Source: Nitrospira sp.
GTDB lineage: Bacteria; Nitrospirota; Nitrospiria; Nitrospirales; Nitrospiraceae
Length of the DNA stretch: 7,168 nucleotides
Assembly: GCA_025360665.1 (NCBI GenBank)
Contig: JANYBU010000344.1
Span: forward strand, 1-7,168
Direction of reading: 5' to 3'
The position numbers were made by a program, and so were the translations under genes. Below the pieces are notes generated by a model, which saw only the letters and a list, made by a program, of their open reading frames with translations, was not told the DNA's origin and searched no databases. This document shows positions 1-4,718 of this stretch, one piece after another. The first letter of the stretch is position 1. Every line of letters starts with the position of its first letter.

Positions 1-323
1 GCCCAGGCGCCCCCGATCAAAAGTACGCCCTTGACCCAGTTCGGGCAGTCGAAGCTCCGATGGGCCATCAGCCGATGGTAGCCGACTGTGATGCCCAGTC
101 CGCTGACGACATAGAGCAGCCCAAACAGGGACCAGTCCAGCCAGGTGTAGTGGTAGAGATATCCATAGAGAGGGACTCCGATCACGGCACCCATGGTAAT
201 GGCGCAAAAGAGTATGACGGTCCAGATCCCGCGGCGACTGCTGATCTTGATCGGTACACCCGTGGGGGTGATGGCGATGGTTGGTGATTCTGGAGTCATG
301 CGTTGTTGCGCTGTTTGGCTCAT
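1..323 (-). CDS. Membrane fatty-acid (acyl-CoA/stearoyl-CoA type) desaturase, N-terminal part
   Basis: The frame encodes 107 residues and runs off the left edge. Seen: a polar N terminus (1-30), a hydrophobic segment (about 33-57, rich in I, V, L, F, Y), a second one (about 61-81), then GITVGYHRLMAHRSF at about 77-91. This contains an H-x4-H box in the setting typical of delta-9 acyl desaturases, whose three His boxes bind a di-iron centre at the cytoplasmic face of the membrane. The family introduces a cis double bond into acyl chains, using an electron donor. The remaining two His boxes must lie outside the window. The ATG at 323 is chosen because AAGAG lies 5 bases upstream; the in-frame ATG at 299 has no ribosome-binding site. 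The family call is firm. Substrate and position specificity cannot be told. It is transcribed leftward, divergent from the helicase gene. Confidence 0.85.
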   Translation of the reverse strand, partial: MSQTAQQRMTPESPTIAITPTGVPIKISSRRGIWTVILFCAITMGAVIGVPLYGYLYHYTWLDWSLFGLLYVVSGLGITVGYHRLMAHRSFDCPNWVKGVLLIGGAW

Positions 324-348
324 AGGGGCTCTTAATCTCAGGGTATTC

Positions 349-380
349 GTACGCTGGCCTCAGGCCGCCATTGTACGCTG
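349..380. promoter_or_regulatory. Operator-like repeats at the desaturase promoter
   Basis: GTACGCTG occurs twice in direct orientation (349-356 and 373-380), 24 bases apart. Between the copies lies a perfect inverted repeat, GGCCT-C-AGGCC (356-366). The right copy overlaps the predicted -10 and the palindrome sits at the predicted start of transcription, where a repressor would act. Membrane-lipid genes are commonly under regulator control, but the identity of any regulator here is unknown. Confidence 0.35.
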
Positions 381-397
381 TATTTCGATTCGATCAA
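370..397 (-). promoter_or_regulatory. Sigma70-like promoter for the desaturase gene
   Basis: On the minus strand TTGATC (392-397) and TACAAT (370-375) are separated by 16 bases, close to the housekeeping consensus. Initiation would fall near 363, giving a leader of about 40 bases before the ATG at 323. This is seen in sequence only; no start site is known. Confidence 0.5.
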
Positions 398-453
398 GGT
401 CTGCACGGTCATTCGAGCCTGCCGAATCGTGTTATCGGGCAGGGGCGAGTGCG

Positions 454-500
454 GCACAGACGGGTGCTCTTTGGTGGTCTCCCTGAAGAGACCCGTGTGC
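454..500. repeat. Imperfect long hairpin upstream of the desaturase
   Basis: GCAC (454-457), ACGGGT (460-465) and CTCT (467-470) pair with AGAG (487-490), ACCCGT (491-496) and GTGC (497-500), leaving AG and G as bulges. A competing perfect stem GGTCTC/GAGACC (476-481 with 488-493) lies within it. No T-run follows on either strand, so it is not a standard terminator. It could be a protein-binding site, a structured leader or a remnant of a small repeat element. Confidence 0.4.
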
Positions 501-718
501 GGAGCAGGGCGGAAACTAGAGCATCGATCGCGCAGAATCTAGAGGGAGGGAATGACGGCGCGAGGGATAGAGTAGTGACCGGACTTCATCTGGTGCCACC
601 ATAGCACAGTCTCGCTAGGATAGCGAACGCATCAGTACATCGTGGCATGAATGAATAGCCCAATGCGTTGAGAAATAGAGGTCAATGTTTACCATCGGCA
701 TTTATATTTTCAAGAGAG

Positions 719-747
719 TTGACGCCAGAATGGGCTTGCTGTACGAT
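719..747 (+). promoter_or_regulatory. Candidate sigma70 promoter for the helicase gene
   Basis: TTGACG (719-724) and TACGAT (742-747) are 17 bases apart. The -35 is good; the -10 matches TATAAT at four of six positions. If used, the mRNA would have a leader of about 160 bases before the TTG start at 915 that includes the perfect hairpin at 807-823. Long structured leaders are known for cold-inducible RNA helicase genes, but cold control here is only a conjecture. Confidence 0.35.
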
Positions 748-806
748 GAATTTTACATCGCTGTCGCAGTAGTCCGGCGGCACGGCTGTATACACCATAA
801 CGGACT

Positions 807-823
807 TCGCGATCGCATCGCGA
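807..823. repeat. Perfect 7-bp inverted repeat TCGCGAT-CGC-ATCGCGA
   Basis: A perfect inverted repeat with a 3-base centre lies 92 bases upstream of the helicase start. It also contains the self-complementary octamer GCGATCGC (809-816). As DNA it could be an operator; as RNA it would be a tight GC-rich hairpin in the helicase leader. There is no T-run, so it is not a terminator. Confidence 0.4.
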
Positions 824-901
824 CCAGGTCCTGTCGGAATTGACGCCTTTCTGGTTTCTCTCCCCTCGGTTCTCTGATCCCGTCTTAATGCGATCACACT
901 G

Positions 902-917
902 AAAGGATAGTGCATTG
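902..917 (+). promoter_or_regulatory. Ribosome-binding site that fixes the TTG start of the helicase
   Basis: AAAGGA (902-907) lies 7 bases before TTG at 915. An in-frame TGA at 900-902 excludes any start further upstream, and there is no ATG or GTG before the conserved Q-motif region. TTG at 915 is therefore the only well-placed start. The GTG at 911 is in another frame. Confidence 0.7.
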
Positions 918-2168
918 CATACCTCTGTTCACACGAGTTTTCACACCCTTGGTTTGTCTGAACCGCTCTTGCGGGATTTGACAGCAGCGGGCTTGCTGGT
1001 TCCCACTCCCATTCAAGCTCAGGCCATTCCACCCGCCCTTGAAGGGCGGGACGTCATCGGTTGTGCGCAAACTGGTACCGGGAAGACGGCTGCGTTTGTT
1101 GTCCCCATGATCGAACGGCTTGCGGTCCTGCCGAAAGGTCAGCCGCAAGCGTTGATTCTCGCACCAACGAGGGAATTGGCGTTGCAGATTTTTGGTTCAA
1201 TCGAAAAGCTCGGTCGAAGCCACCGCATCTCTGCCACGGTCATCGTTGGAGGGAGCGATATGCAAGCACAGATCAGAGGATTGCGCCAGCGGCCCGATAT
1301 CCTGGTTGCCACACCGGGGCGTTTGCTGGACCATATGTGGAACGGGACGGTCAATTTGGCCCCGATGAAAATCCTGGTACTCGATGAAGCCGATCGTATG
1401 CTCGATATGGGATTTGCCCCGCAGATTGATCAGATTCTTGACGCGTTGCCGTTGGAGCGACAGACGTTACTCTTTTCCGCCACGATTCCGACGGATGTCA
1501 CACGTTTGGTTCAAGCGAGCCTAAACGGTGCCGTTCGTGTGATGGTGACGTCTCCCTCGGCGACGGCTGAAGGTGTGACCCAAGCGTTGCATCATACGAC
1601 CTCCCATGAGAAGACGAATCTATTGGTGTCGTTATTGGAGGCGGAACGAGGGACCGTCCTTGTATTCGCTCGGACAAAGAGTCGGGTTGATCGGCTCGGT
1701 GAGACGCTTGGACAGGCTGGTCACCGCGTCGCGGTTATCCACGGAGACCTAAGTCTGCCCCAGCGCCTCCGTGCACTCGACGGATTTAAACGAGGGCAGG
1801 TCAGAATTCTCGTCGCGACGGATATCGCAGCCCGCGGGATTGACGTGGCGAATATTGGCCATGTGGTGAATTACGATTTACCGAATTGTCCGGAGGACTA
1901 TATTCACCGTATTGGACGGACAGCCCGGATGAAGATGACAGGGCGAGCCACCAGTTTCGTGACGTTCGAGGAACGTGATCAGCTGCGCGCGATCGAAACG
2001 TTGTTGGGGCATCCTGTGCCGTTGGCAGAGGGAAGCCCCCGCCCCGATGATCGCCCGCATTCGAGAGGGGGGGCCGAACATTCCAGAGGTGACCGCCAGC
2101 GGTGGGGGCGTCCAGGCGAGGACCGACGCCAGCATCAGCCGAGTCTCGTCGTACCGAAGGGGGCCTAG
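915..2168 (+). CDS. rhlE: DEAD-box ATP-dependent RNA helicase, RhlE type
   Basis: The 417-residue protein unwinds RNA duplexes using ATP and acts in the cytoplasm in ribosome assembly or RNA turnover. All family motifs are seen in order: the Q motif with F9 and PTPIQ (30-34), motif I AQTGTGKT (51-58), Ia PTREL (84-88), GG (112-113), Ib TPGR (133-136), II DEAD (157-160), III SAT (188-190), IV around VFARTK (250-255), V ATDIAARGID (301-310) and VI HRIGRTAR (331-338). After about residue 373 comes a 45-residue tail rich in R, H, G, P and D, typical of the variable RNA-binding tails of RhlE-like proteins. The length is normal for the group. The N terminus has an HTS repeat (MHTSVHTSFHT) before the usual FxxLGL motif. 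The start is TTG with a good ribosome-binding site. No operon partner is evident. The helicase identity is certain; assignment to RhlE rather than another close subfamily is likely. Confidence 0.95.
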   Translation: MHTSVHTSFHTLGLSEPLLRDLTAAGLLVPTPIQAQAIPPALEGRDVIGCAQTGTGKTAAFVVPMIERLAVLPKGQPQALILAPTRELALQIFGSIEKLGRSHRISATVIVGGSDMQAQIRGLRQRPDILVATPGRLLDHMWNGTVNLAPMKILVLDEADRMLDMGFAPQIDQILDALPLERQTLLFSATIPTDVTRLVQASLNGAVRVMVTSPSATAEGVTQALHHTTSHEKTNLLVSLLEAERGTVLVFARTKSRVDRLGETLGQAGHRVAVIHGDLSLPQRLRALDGFKRGQVRILVATDIAARGIDVANIGHVVNYDLPNCPEDYIHRIGRTARMKMTGRATSFVTFEERDQLRAIETLLGHPVPLAEGSPRPDDRPHSRGGAEHSRGDRQRWGRPGEDRRQHQPSLVVPKGA

Positions 2169-2201
2169 GTTTCTTAGGACAGAGTCTAACGGCTAGGGAG
2201 A

Positions 2202-2226
2202 TGTCAGCGACGCGTATCTACTGACA
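2202..2226. repeat. Inverted repeat TGTCAG/CTGACA downstream of the helicase
   Basis: TGTCAG (2202-2207) pairs perfectly with CTGACA (2221-2226) across a 13-base loop, 34 bases past the helicase stop. No T-run follows, so it is a poor terminator candidate. It could equally be an operator for the small reading frame at 2262. Confidence 0.25.
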
Positions 2227-2261
2227 GGTACAGAGTTGTGAGTGATCAGAGGAGTATCATC

Positions 2262-2464
2262 ATGACAAACCCAAAAACTGAGGGGCTGTACACGATGAAG
2301 AGATGGGCGAGAATTTCGGATGGCACGAAGGGATCATCGACGGGCTGACGAAATTGGTCATAGGCCCTGGCCGCAATCCGGATAGCCGGACGCAGTATTG
2401 TATTAACGTCGGAGATCTCGATCGGACACTGGCGATTGAGCAGGATTTTGCTGGTCCTGACTGA
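2262..2464 (+). pseudogene. Small unrecognised gene, apparently frameshifted
   Basis: ATG at 2262 has an excellent ribosome-binding site (AGAGGAG, 2248-2254, spacing 7). Its own frame stops after 28 codons. If the frame changes at the G-run 2282-2285, it continues as a more protein-like sequence: MTNPKTEG, then AVHDEEMGENFGWHEGIIDG and TKLVIGPGRNPDSRTQY, ending in DFAGPD at TGA 2462-2464. An alternative unshifted reading is a 53-residue frame from ATG 2303, which has no properly spaced ribosome-binding site. The shifted frame is purine-rich at first codon positions, as expected for coding DNA. I do not recognise the family. It may be a decayed gene, a sequencing error in the G-run or coincidence; the strong start signal is the main support. 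Confidence 0.35.
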
Positions 2465-2586
2465 TGCGGATGGCGGAGCGCTCATGGTCAAGCAGAAGGG
2501 CGAGTATCGTCGCGTGGTTACTCACACAGCTGCAGGCATTGTTTGCAGCAGATCGGTTTGTGAAGGCAGAATTAAGACGGGAGTGA
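2464..2586 (+). CDS. Possible 40-residue helical protein, coupled to the preceding frame
   Basis: ATG at 2464 overlaps the stop of the preceding frame as TGATG, an arrangement common in translationally coupled genes. The product (40 residues) begins with basic residues and has an amphipathic-looking stretch ASIVAWLLTQLQALFAADRF followed by VKAELRRE. I recognise no family. It could also be the C-terminal piece of the same broken gene as the frame upstream, displaced by a second frameshift. The evidence is only the overlap and the composition. Confidence 0.25.
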   Translation: MRMAERSWSSRRASIVAWLLTQLQALFAADRFVKAELRRE

Positions 2587-2617
2587 GGTGATGTGCGCGG
2601 GTGCGCTCACGCCATTC

Positions 2618-2806
2618 CTAAAACAGCGGCTCTTGTGGGCCCCACTGAAGCCCTGCCAAATCTGGATCCTCTCCCTCTGTGTTCAAGGGGCGAGCTGGCT
2701 TCTCGGTCTTGCGCTGTTCTCGACGGGCGTCTTTTTCGCGCCGCTGAATTTGCTTCGATTTTTCGCGGTCGCGCTTTGCAATTGTTGTTTTTCCTGCTCG
2801 TCCGAT
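2618..2806 (-). CDS. Small highly charged protein (62 residues) with an ATC start
   Basis: Reading from ATC at 2806, the product is (M)GRAGKTTIAKRDREKSKQ, then a run of almost only K, R, E, Q and D to about residue 38, then an acidic turn EGEDPDLAGLQWGPQEPLF to the stop. The charged middle should form one long helix. From memory, small proteins with this order (MGRxGK start, K/R/E helix, DPDLxG...GPQ end) occur in Nitrospirota and deltaproteobacteria without known function; this is unverified. No ATG, GTG, TTG or CTG occurs in frame between the upstream TAA (2858-2860) and ATC, and AAAGGAGG stands 5 bases before it. It follows the 95-residue basic protein gene by 68 bases on the same strand, so the two may be co-transcribed. 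A nucleic-acid or ribosome contact would suit the charge but is inference. Confidence 0.7.
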   Translation of the reverse strand: MGRAGKTTIAKRDREKSKQIQRREKDARREQRKTEKPARPLNTEGEDPDLAGLQWGPQEPLF

Positions 2807-2811
2807 GGTGC

Positions 2812-2819
2812 CCTCCTTT
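2812..2819 (-). promoter_or_regulatory. Strong Shine-Dalgarno (AAAGGAGG) in front of an ATC start
   Basis: On the minus strand AAAGGAGG ends 5 bases before ATC (2804-2806), the ideal distance. ATC is an allowed but very rare bacterial initiator; the related ATT start of infC is the classic case, where it permits IF3-dependent control. The near-perfect site would compensate for the weak start codon. Confidence 0.6.
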
Positions 2820-2874
2820 GCGTGACGATTCGTATTGAGTCGCCAATCGCCTGCTGTTTATGATCCAGTCCCCT

Positions 2875-3162
2875 CTATGATTGCGATGACTCCGTCGCTC
2901 CGCGACGTCTCTTGCTGCTCGAATCAGGAGCAGGGCTGGTGGTCTTGGCTTCTCGTTCAGCCGTGCGGGAGCGAGTGCCCTGACCGAACCCTCGGCTTGC
3001 CATGTTCGATACTTGCCGACGGATGTCTTCCATTGTGGTCGTCAGACTCGTATCAAGAGGAATTGGAAGGCCGAGCACCTCCCATCGGATTTTTGGTTTC
3101 CGCGTCGCGCGTGCTCGGTTCTTTCTTGTCTTGTCGGCTCGCCACCCAGTGGATAGCTTCAT
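2875..3162 (-). CDS. Small basic protein of unknown function (95 residues)
   Basis: ATG at 3162 is preceded by AAAGGAG (3168-3174) at spacing 5, a very good ribosome-binding site that makes this a probable gene. The N terminus (1-26) is strongly basic (MKLSTGWRADKTRKNRARAT and on). The middle (about 27-59) looks foldable, with WEVLGLPIPLDTSL followed by a short helix-like MEDIRRQVSNMASRGFG. The C-terminal 35 residues are low-complexity, rich in S, T, R, K and P (with SSSKRRRG at 81-88) and probably disordered. There is no signal peptide or membrane segment. I do not recognise the family. It precedes the 62-residue charged protein on the same strand by 68 bases. The basic tails would suit nucleic-acid contact, but no domain supports a specific role. 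Confidence 0.6.
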   Translation of the reverse strand: MKLSTGWRADKTRKNRARATRKPKIRWEVLGLPIPLDTSLTTTMEDIRRQVSNMASRGFGQGTRSRTAEREAKTTSPAPDSSSKRRRGATESSQS

Positions 3163-3190
3163 ACGTGCTCCTTTATAGTATAGAACCTAG

Positions 3191-3225
3191 CATCTCCAAC
3201 ATGGATAAACGCTTAGATGGAGATG
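3191..3225. repeat. Perfect 8-bp inverted repeat upstream of the basic-protein gene
   Basis: CATCTCCA (3191-3198) and TGGAGATG (3218-3225) are exact reverse complements, 19 bases apart. They lie 29 bases upstream of the ATG at 3162 (minus strand), in the expected promoter region, which makes an operator plausible. An RNA hairpin is the alternative. Confidence 0.35.
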
Positions 3226-3226
3226 A

Positions 3227-3352
3227 GGGGGGTCTGATAGAAATACCAAAATCATTCCATCCATCTTCCTGCTAGGCGTCCAAGCGCAGAAAATGTTGGA
3301 ACGTATGAGCAACACCTACCGCGAGATGAATCGCGCTGAAACAATCAAATAA
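3227..3352 (+). other. Start-less, coding-like fragment
   Basis: The frame from 3227 to TAA 3350-3352 ends in a sequence that looks like protein (FLLGVQAQKM then LERMSNTYREMNRAETIK). It has no good start: the first ATG (3293) gives only 19 residues and lacks a ribosome-binding site. It may be the C-terminal remnant of a lost gene. I cannot name a parent family. Confidence 0.2.
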
Positions 3353-3467
3353 GATTCAAGACGCCGAGGGCTAATGGTATCTCGTATGACGGTAGAGGGT
3401 ACCACGGGTCATGGCGAGAGTCAAATAGGGTATTTGGCTACTTGAATAAATCTGTATGATAGACATG

Positions 3468-3504
3468 CCGCTCGGCCTGTGTTGTTACAACCATCGTCGA
3501 GCGG
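3468..3504. repeat. Nested inverted repeat CCGCTCG...CGAGCGG
   Basis: CCGCTCG (3468-3474) pairs with CGAGCGG (3498-3504), extendable by a G-T wobble and a T-A pair. Inside lies a second palindrome, GTTGT-T-ACAAC (3481-3491). The nested form suggests a structured RNA or a protein-binding site. No T-run follows. Confidence 0.35.
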
Positions 3505-3790
3505 TAGCTTGTGTGTCGTGCGCCGTAGGTGTGGGAAGATTTGATCGCTAGGAAAGGAAGCCATCGAGAGTCAGTGGTCGTACTCATGGCACAACCAACG
3601 CTGATCGAGTCATTGGCAATGAGCCGAGGATAATTGAAGAATTTTCCGGTTGGCTGGATTTGGTCAGGCCGCCTGTGAGTGTTGCGTATATACGGCATCC
3701 GTGTAGATGGGTTGAGCCCGTCCACACGCCTGAGCTCGAGAACTCCATCGTTGTCCTCCGGGGCGCACTTACCGTGGAGAGAGATGATGG

Positions 3791-4029
3791 ATGATGAAAC
3801 TGTCGATATCTGTACTGGTCTTTTCCTTGTCGGTGGTGTCGCTGATAGGTCTGAACGGATGTAATCGTCAGGACCCTCCCCCGGGTGCGGTGAAGGAACT
3901 TCCGCAAGTTCCTGGCACAGCGGTTGGCGGGATGCCAGGAGTGCGATCGACAAGGCCAAGGGAGTTGAGACAATGTTGGAAGAGGCAGGCAATCGGACAG
4001 CCGAGACTGGTAAGGAAGGGCCGCCGTAA
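3791..4029 (+). pseudogene. Small lipoprotein with a -1 frameshift
   Basis: The N terminus (MMKLSISVLVFSLSVVSLIG) is a signal peptide ending in the lipobox LNGC with Cys24, so the product would be exported, lipidated and anchored in a membrane. A Pro-rich segment follows (QDPPPGAVKELPQVPGTAVG) up to residue 50. In the same frame the sequence then turns unusual (R- and W-rich) and runs to 4051. Reading one base back from 3940 instead gives SAIDKAKGVETMLEEAGNRT and AETGKEGPP to TAA 4027-4029, a normal helical, acidic C terminus. The restored protein would be 79 residues. A purine-rich site GGAGAGAG (3776-3783) precedes the ATG at spacing 7; ATG 3794 is the alternative start. A one-base deletion around 3938-3940 explains it, as a true mutation, a sequencing error or (less likely, no slippery heptamer seen) programmed shifting. 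Confidence 0.65.
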
Positions 4030-4119
4030 GCTAGAGATGTACAATGGATGAATATGGCGGGTGAGTTCTTCATTGCATGCCACGATTCAATTGGTGAGAT
4101 TGAGGAATTATATTTGTAA

Positions 4120-4165
4120 ATAGAGCGCCCTGAGGTACGGTTGAAGCATGGTAGGGACGCTCTAT
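4120..4165 (+). promoter_or_regulatory. Hairpin enclosing the ribosome-binding site and start codon of the PilZ gene
   Basis: ATAGAGCG (4120-4127) and CCCT (4128-4131) pair with AGGG (4153-4156) and CGCTCTAT (4158-4165), leaving only A4157 bulged: 12 base pairs around a 21-base loop. The right arm contains the purine-rich ribosome-binding site (AGGGA, 4153-4157) and the first two bases of the ATG at 4164. In mRNA this fold would block initiation, as in RNA thermometers and other translational switches. That it regulates is inference; the pairing is seen directly. Confidence 0.5.
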
Positions 4166-4544
4166 GGAACAGACCCCACATCGATCCTCTGTCTTAAATA
4201 GGTTTCGCCAGCATCCTCGAGTGCGGATCTCCGCTCCATTTGTCTGCGCCCTGTCTCGTTGCCAGTCTCGTCGTTGGCTGAGGAGGCCTAGTATCGACCT
4301 GGGCGTGGTCTACGATCTTTCAATACGTGGCGCACGAGTCAGTACGGAGGCTGAGATCAGGCCAGGGGATGAGGTCACGTTGAGCCTGCGCCTTCCCAAG
4401 CAAATCAAGCCTGCCGATATTGCTGTCGCCACCGTGCAGTGGACGAAGGATCAATTCTTCGGCCTGGCTTTCACGGAATTATCCCCTGTTGCACAGAATC
4501 GCCTAAAAAAGTACGTGGCTATCGTTTCAACGCCTGCTGCGTAG
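4164..4544 (+). CDS. PilZ domain protein, probable c-di-GMP binder
   Basis: This 126-residue protein has the two PilZ signatures that hold cyclic di-GMP: RxxxR as R15-Q-H-P-R19, and DxSxxG as D51-L-S-I-R-G56. The C-terminal part (VQWTKDQFFGLAFTELSPVA, about 91-110) matches the closing strand and start of the last helix of stand-alone PilZ domains. The length fits a single-domain protein, with no signal peptide or membrane segment, so it is cytoplasmic. Such proteins act as c-di-GMP effectors in motility, pili, exopolysaccharide or secretion; the partner is unknown here. The segment between the two motifs (32 residues) is rich in R, W and C. A diverged paralogue follows 174 bases downstream. 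The start codon and ribosome-binding site lie in a hairpin. Confidence 0.85.
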   Translation: MEQTPHRSSVLNRFRQHPRVRISAPFVCALSRCQSRRWLRRPSIDLGVVYDLSIRGARVSTEAEIRPGDEVTLSLRLPKQIKPADIAVATVQWTKDQFFGLAFTELSPVAQNRLKKYVAIVSTPAA

Positions 4545-4572
4545 TCTTCCGTTCATTCGTCAACATTTTCAC

Positions 4573-4608
4573 CACAGCCTCGTGCTTTTCACGAAGGGGC
4601 GTGCTGTG
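4573..4608. repeat. Nested hairpin after the first PilZ gene
   Basis: CACAGC (4573-4578) pairs with GCTGTG (4603-4608), enclosing TCGTG (4580-4584) with CACGA (4590-4594). It lies 29 bases past the PilZ stop. No T-run follows, so it may slow transcription or protect the mRNA end rather than being a standard terminator. Confidence 0.3.
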
Positions 4609-4647
4609 CTGAATTCTGAGTGGCAACTTGGCGGAAATTGCTTGGTG

Positions 4648-4678
4648 CGGCGGTACGCTTGGCGTATCCGTTTAGCCG
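4648..4678. repeat. Hairpin upstream of the second PilZ-like gene
   Basis: GGTACGC (4652-4658) pairs with GCGTATCC (4662-4669) around TTG, with one bulged T, and CGGC (4648-4651) with GCCG (4675-4678) across an internal loop. It sits 41 bases before the ATG at 4719 and may be a leader structure or an operator. Confidence 0.35.
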
Positions 4679-4718
4679 GAATTCCTAGTGAATGGAGAAT
4701 TCAACAAGAGAGGATGAG

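Larger units (their letters stand above)
324..914. other. Intergenic region between divergent desaturase and helicase genes
   Basis: These 591 bases hold no gene I can support. They contain the desaturase promoter and repeats, the hairpin at 454-500, a promoter candidate at 719-747 and the inverted repeat at 807-823. Two weak minus-strand frames exist. One (about 338-540) lacks a usable start and would end just before the desaturase ATG. The other (682-915) starts inside the helicase translation start region. Neither shows a recognisable domain. Confidence 0.5.
3163..3790. other. Intergenic region with repeats and a coding-like fragment
   Basis: No complete gene is supportable in these 628 bases. 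They hold the ribosome-binding site and probable control region of the minus-strand basic-protein gene (to about 3225), inverted repeats at 3191-3225 and 3468-3504, and an open plus-strand frame without a start (3227-3352). A long minus-strand frame passes through (3438-4181), but its composition (S, P, R, T, H rich) and its position opposite the lipoprotein make it a probable shadow. Confidence 0.45.

Noticed and set aside
338..540. Minus-strand frame ending just upstream of the desaturase ATG
   Set aside because: The end (ARMTVQTLIESKYSVQWRPE) is mildly protein-like, but there is no supported start codon, and the frame overlaps the desaturase promoter and the hairpin at 454-500.
682..1032. 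Minus-strand frame opposite the start of the helicase gene
   Set aside because: Most of its N-terminal part is antisense to the conserved helicase Q-motif region. The shorter version from ATG 915 has a weak AGAGG site, but its start would coincide exactly with the helicase TTG and no family is recognisable.
2246..2491. 81-codon minus-strand frame (IRIAARAYDQFRQP segment)
   Set aside because: A faint resemblance to the AYELW region of DUF2934 proteins was considered, but the second half of that motif is missing. The TTG start has no ribosome-binding site, and the plus strand has a strong start signal at 2262.
2607..2846. 79-codon minus-strand frame from TTG 2846
   Set aside because: It overlaps the 62-residue charged protein in another frame. 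It lacks a ribosome-binding site at its own start, and the alternative frame has the better site and the more coherent protein.
2588..3275. Plus-strand frames rich in Cys, Leu and Ser
   Set aside because: They are antisense to the two basic-protein genes. Their Cys-, Leu- and Ser-rich composition is the usual mirror of charged minus-strand genes.
4048..4119. 23-residue plus-strand frame (MNMAGEFFIACHDSIGEIEE and on)
   Set aside because: It looks faintly protein-like but has no ribosome-binding site and lies in the leader just before the PilZ hairpin; too little to call.
3438..4181. 247-codon minus-strand open frame
   Set aside because: It is rich in S, P, R, T and H, contains no recognisable motif, lies opposite the lipoprotein signal peptide, starts inside the PilZ gene and has no convincing ribosome-binding site at its start. 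It is read as a chance shadow, although the last 49 residues (from ATG near 3587) look less random.
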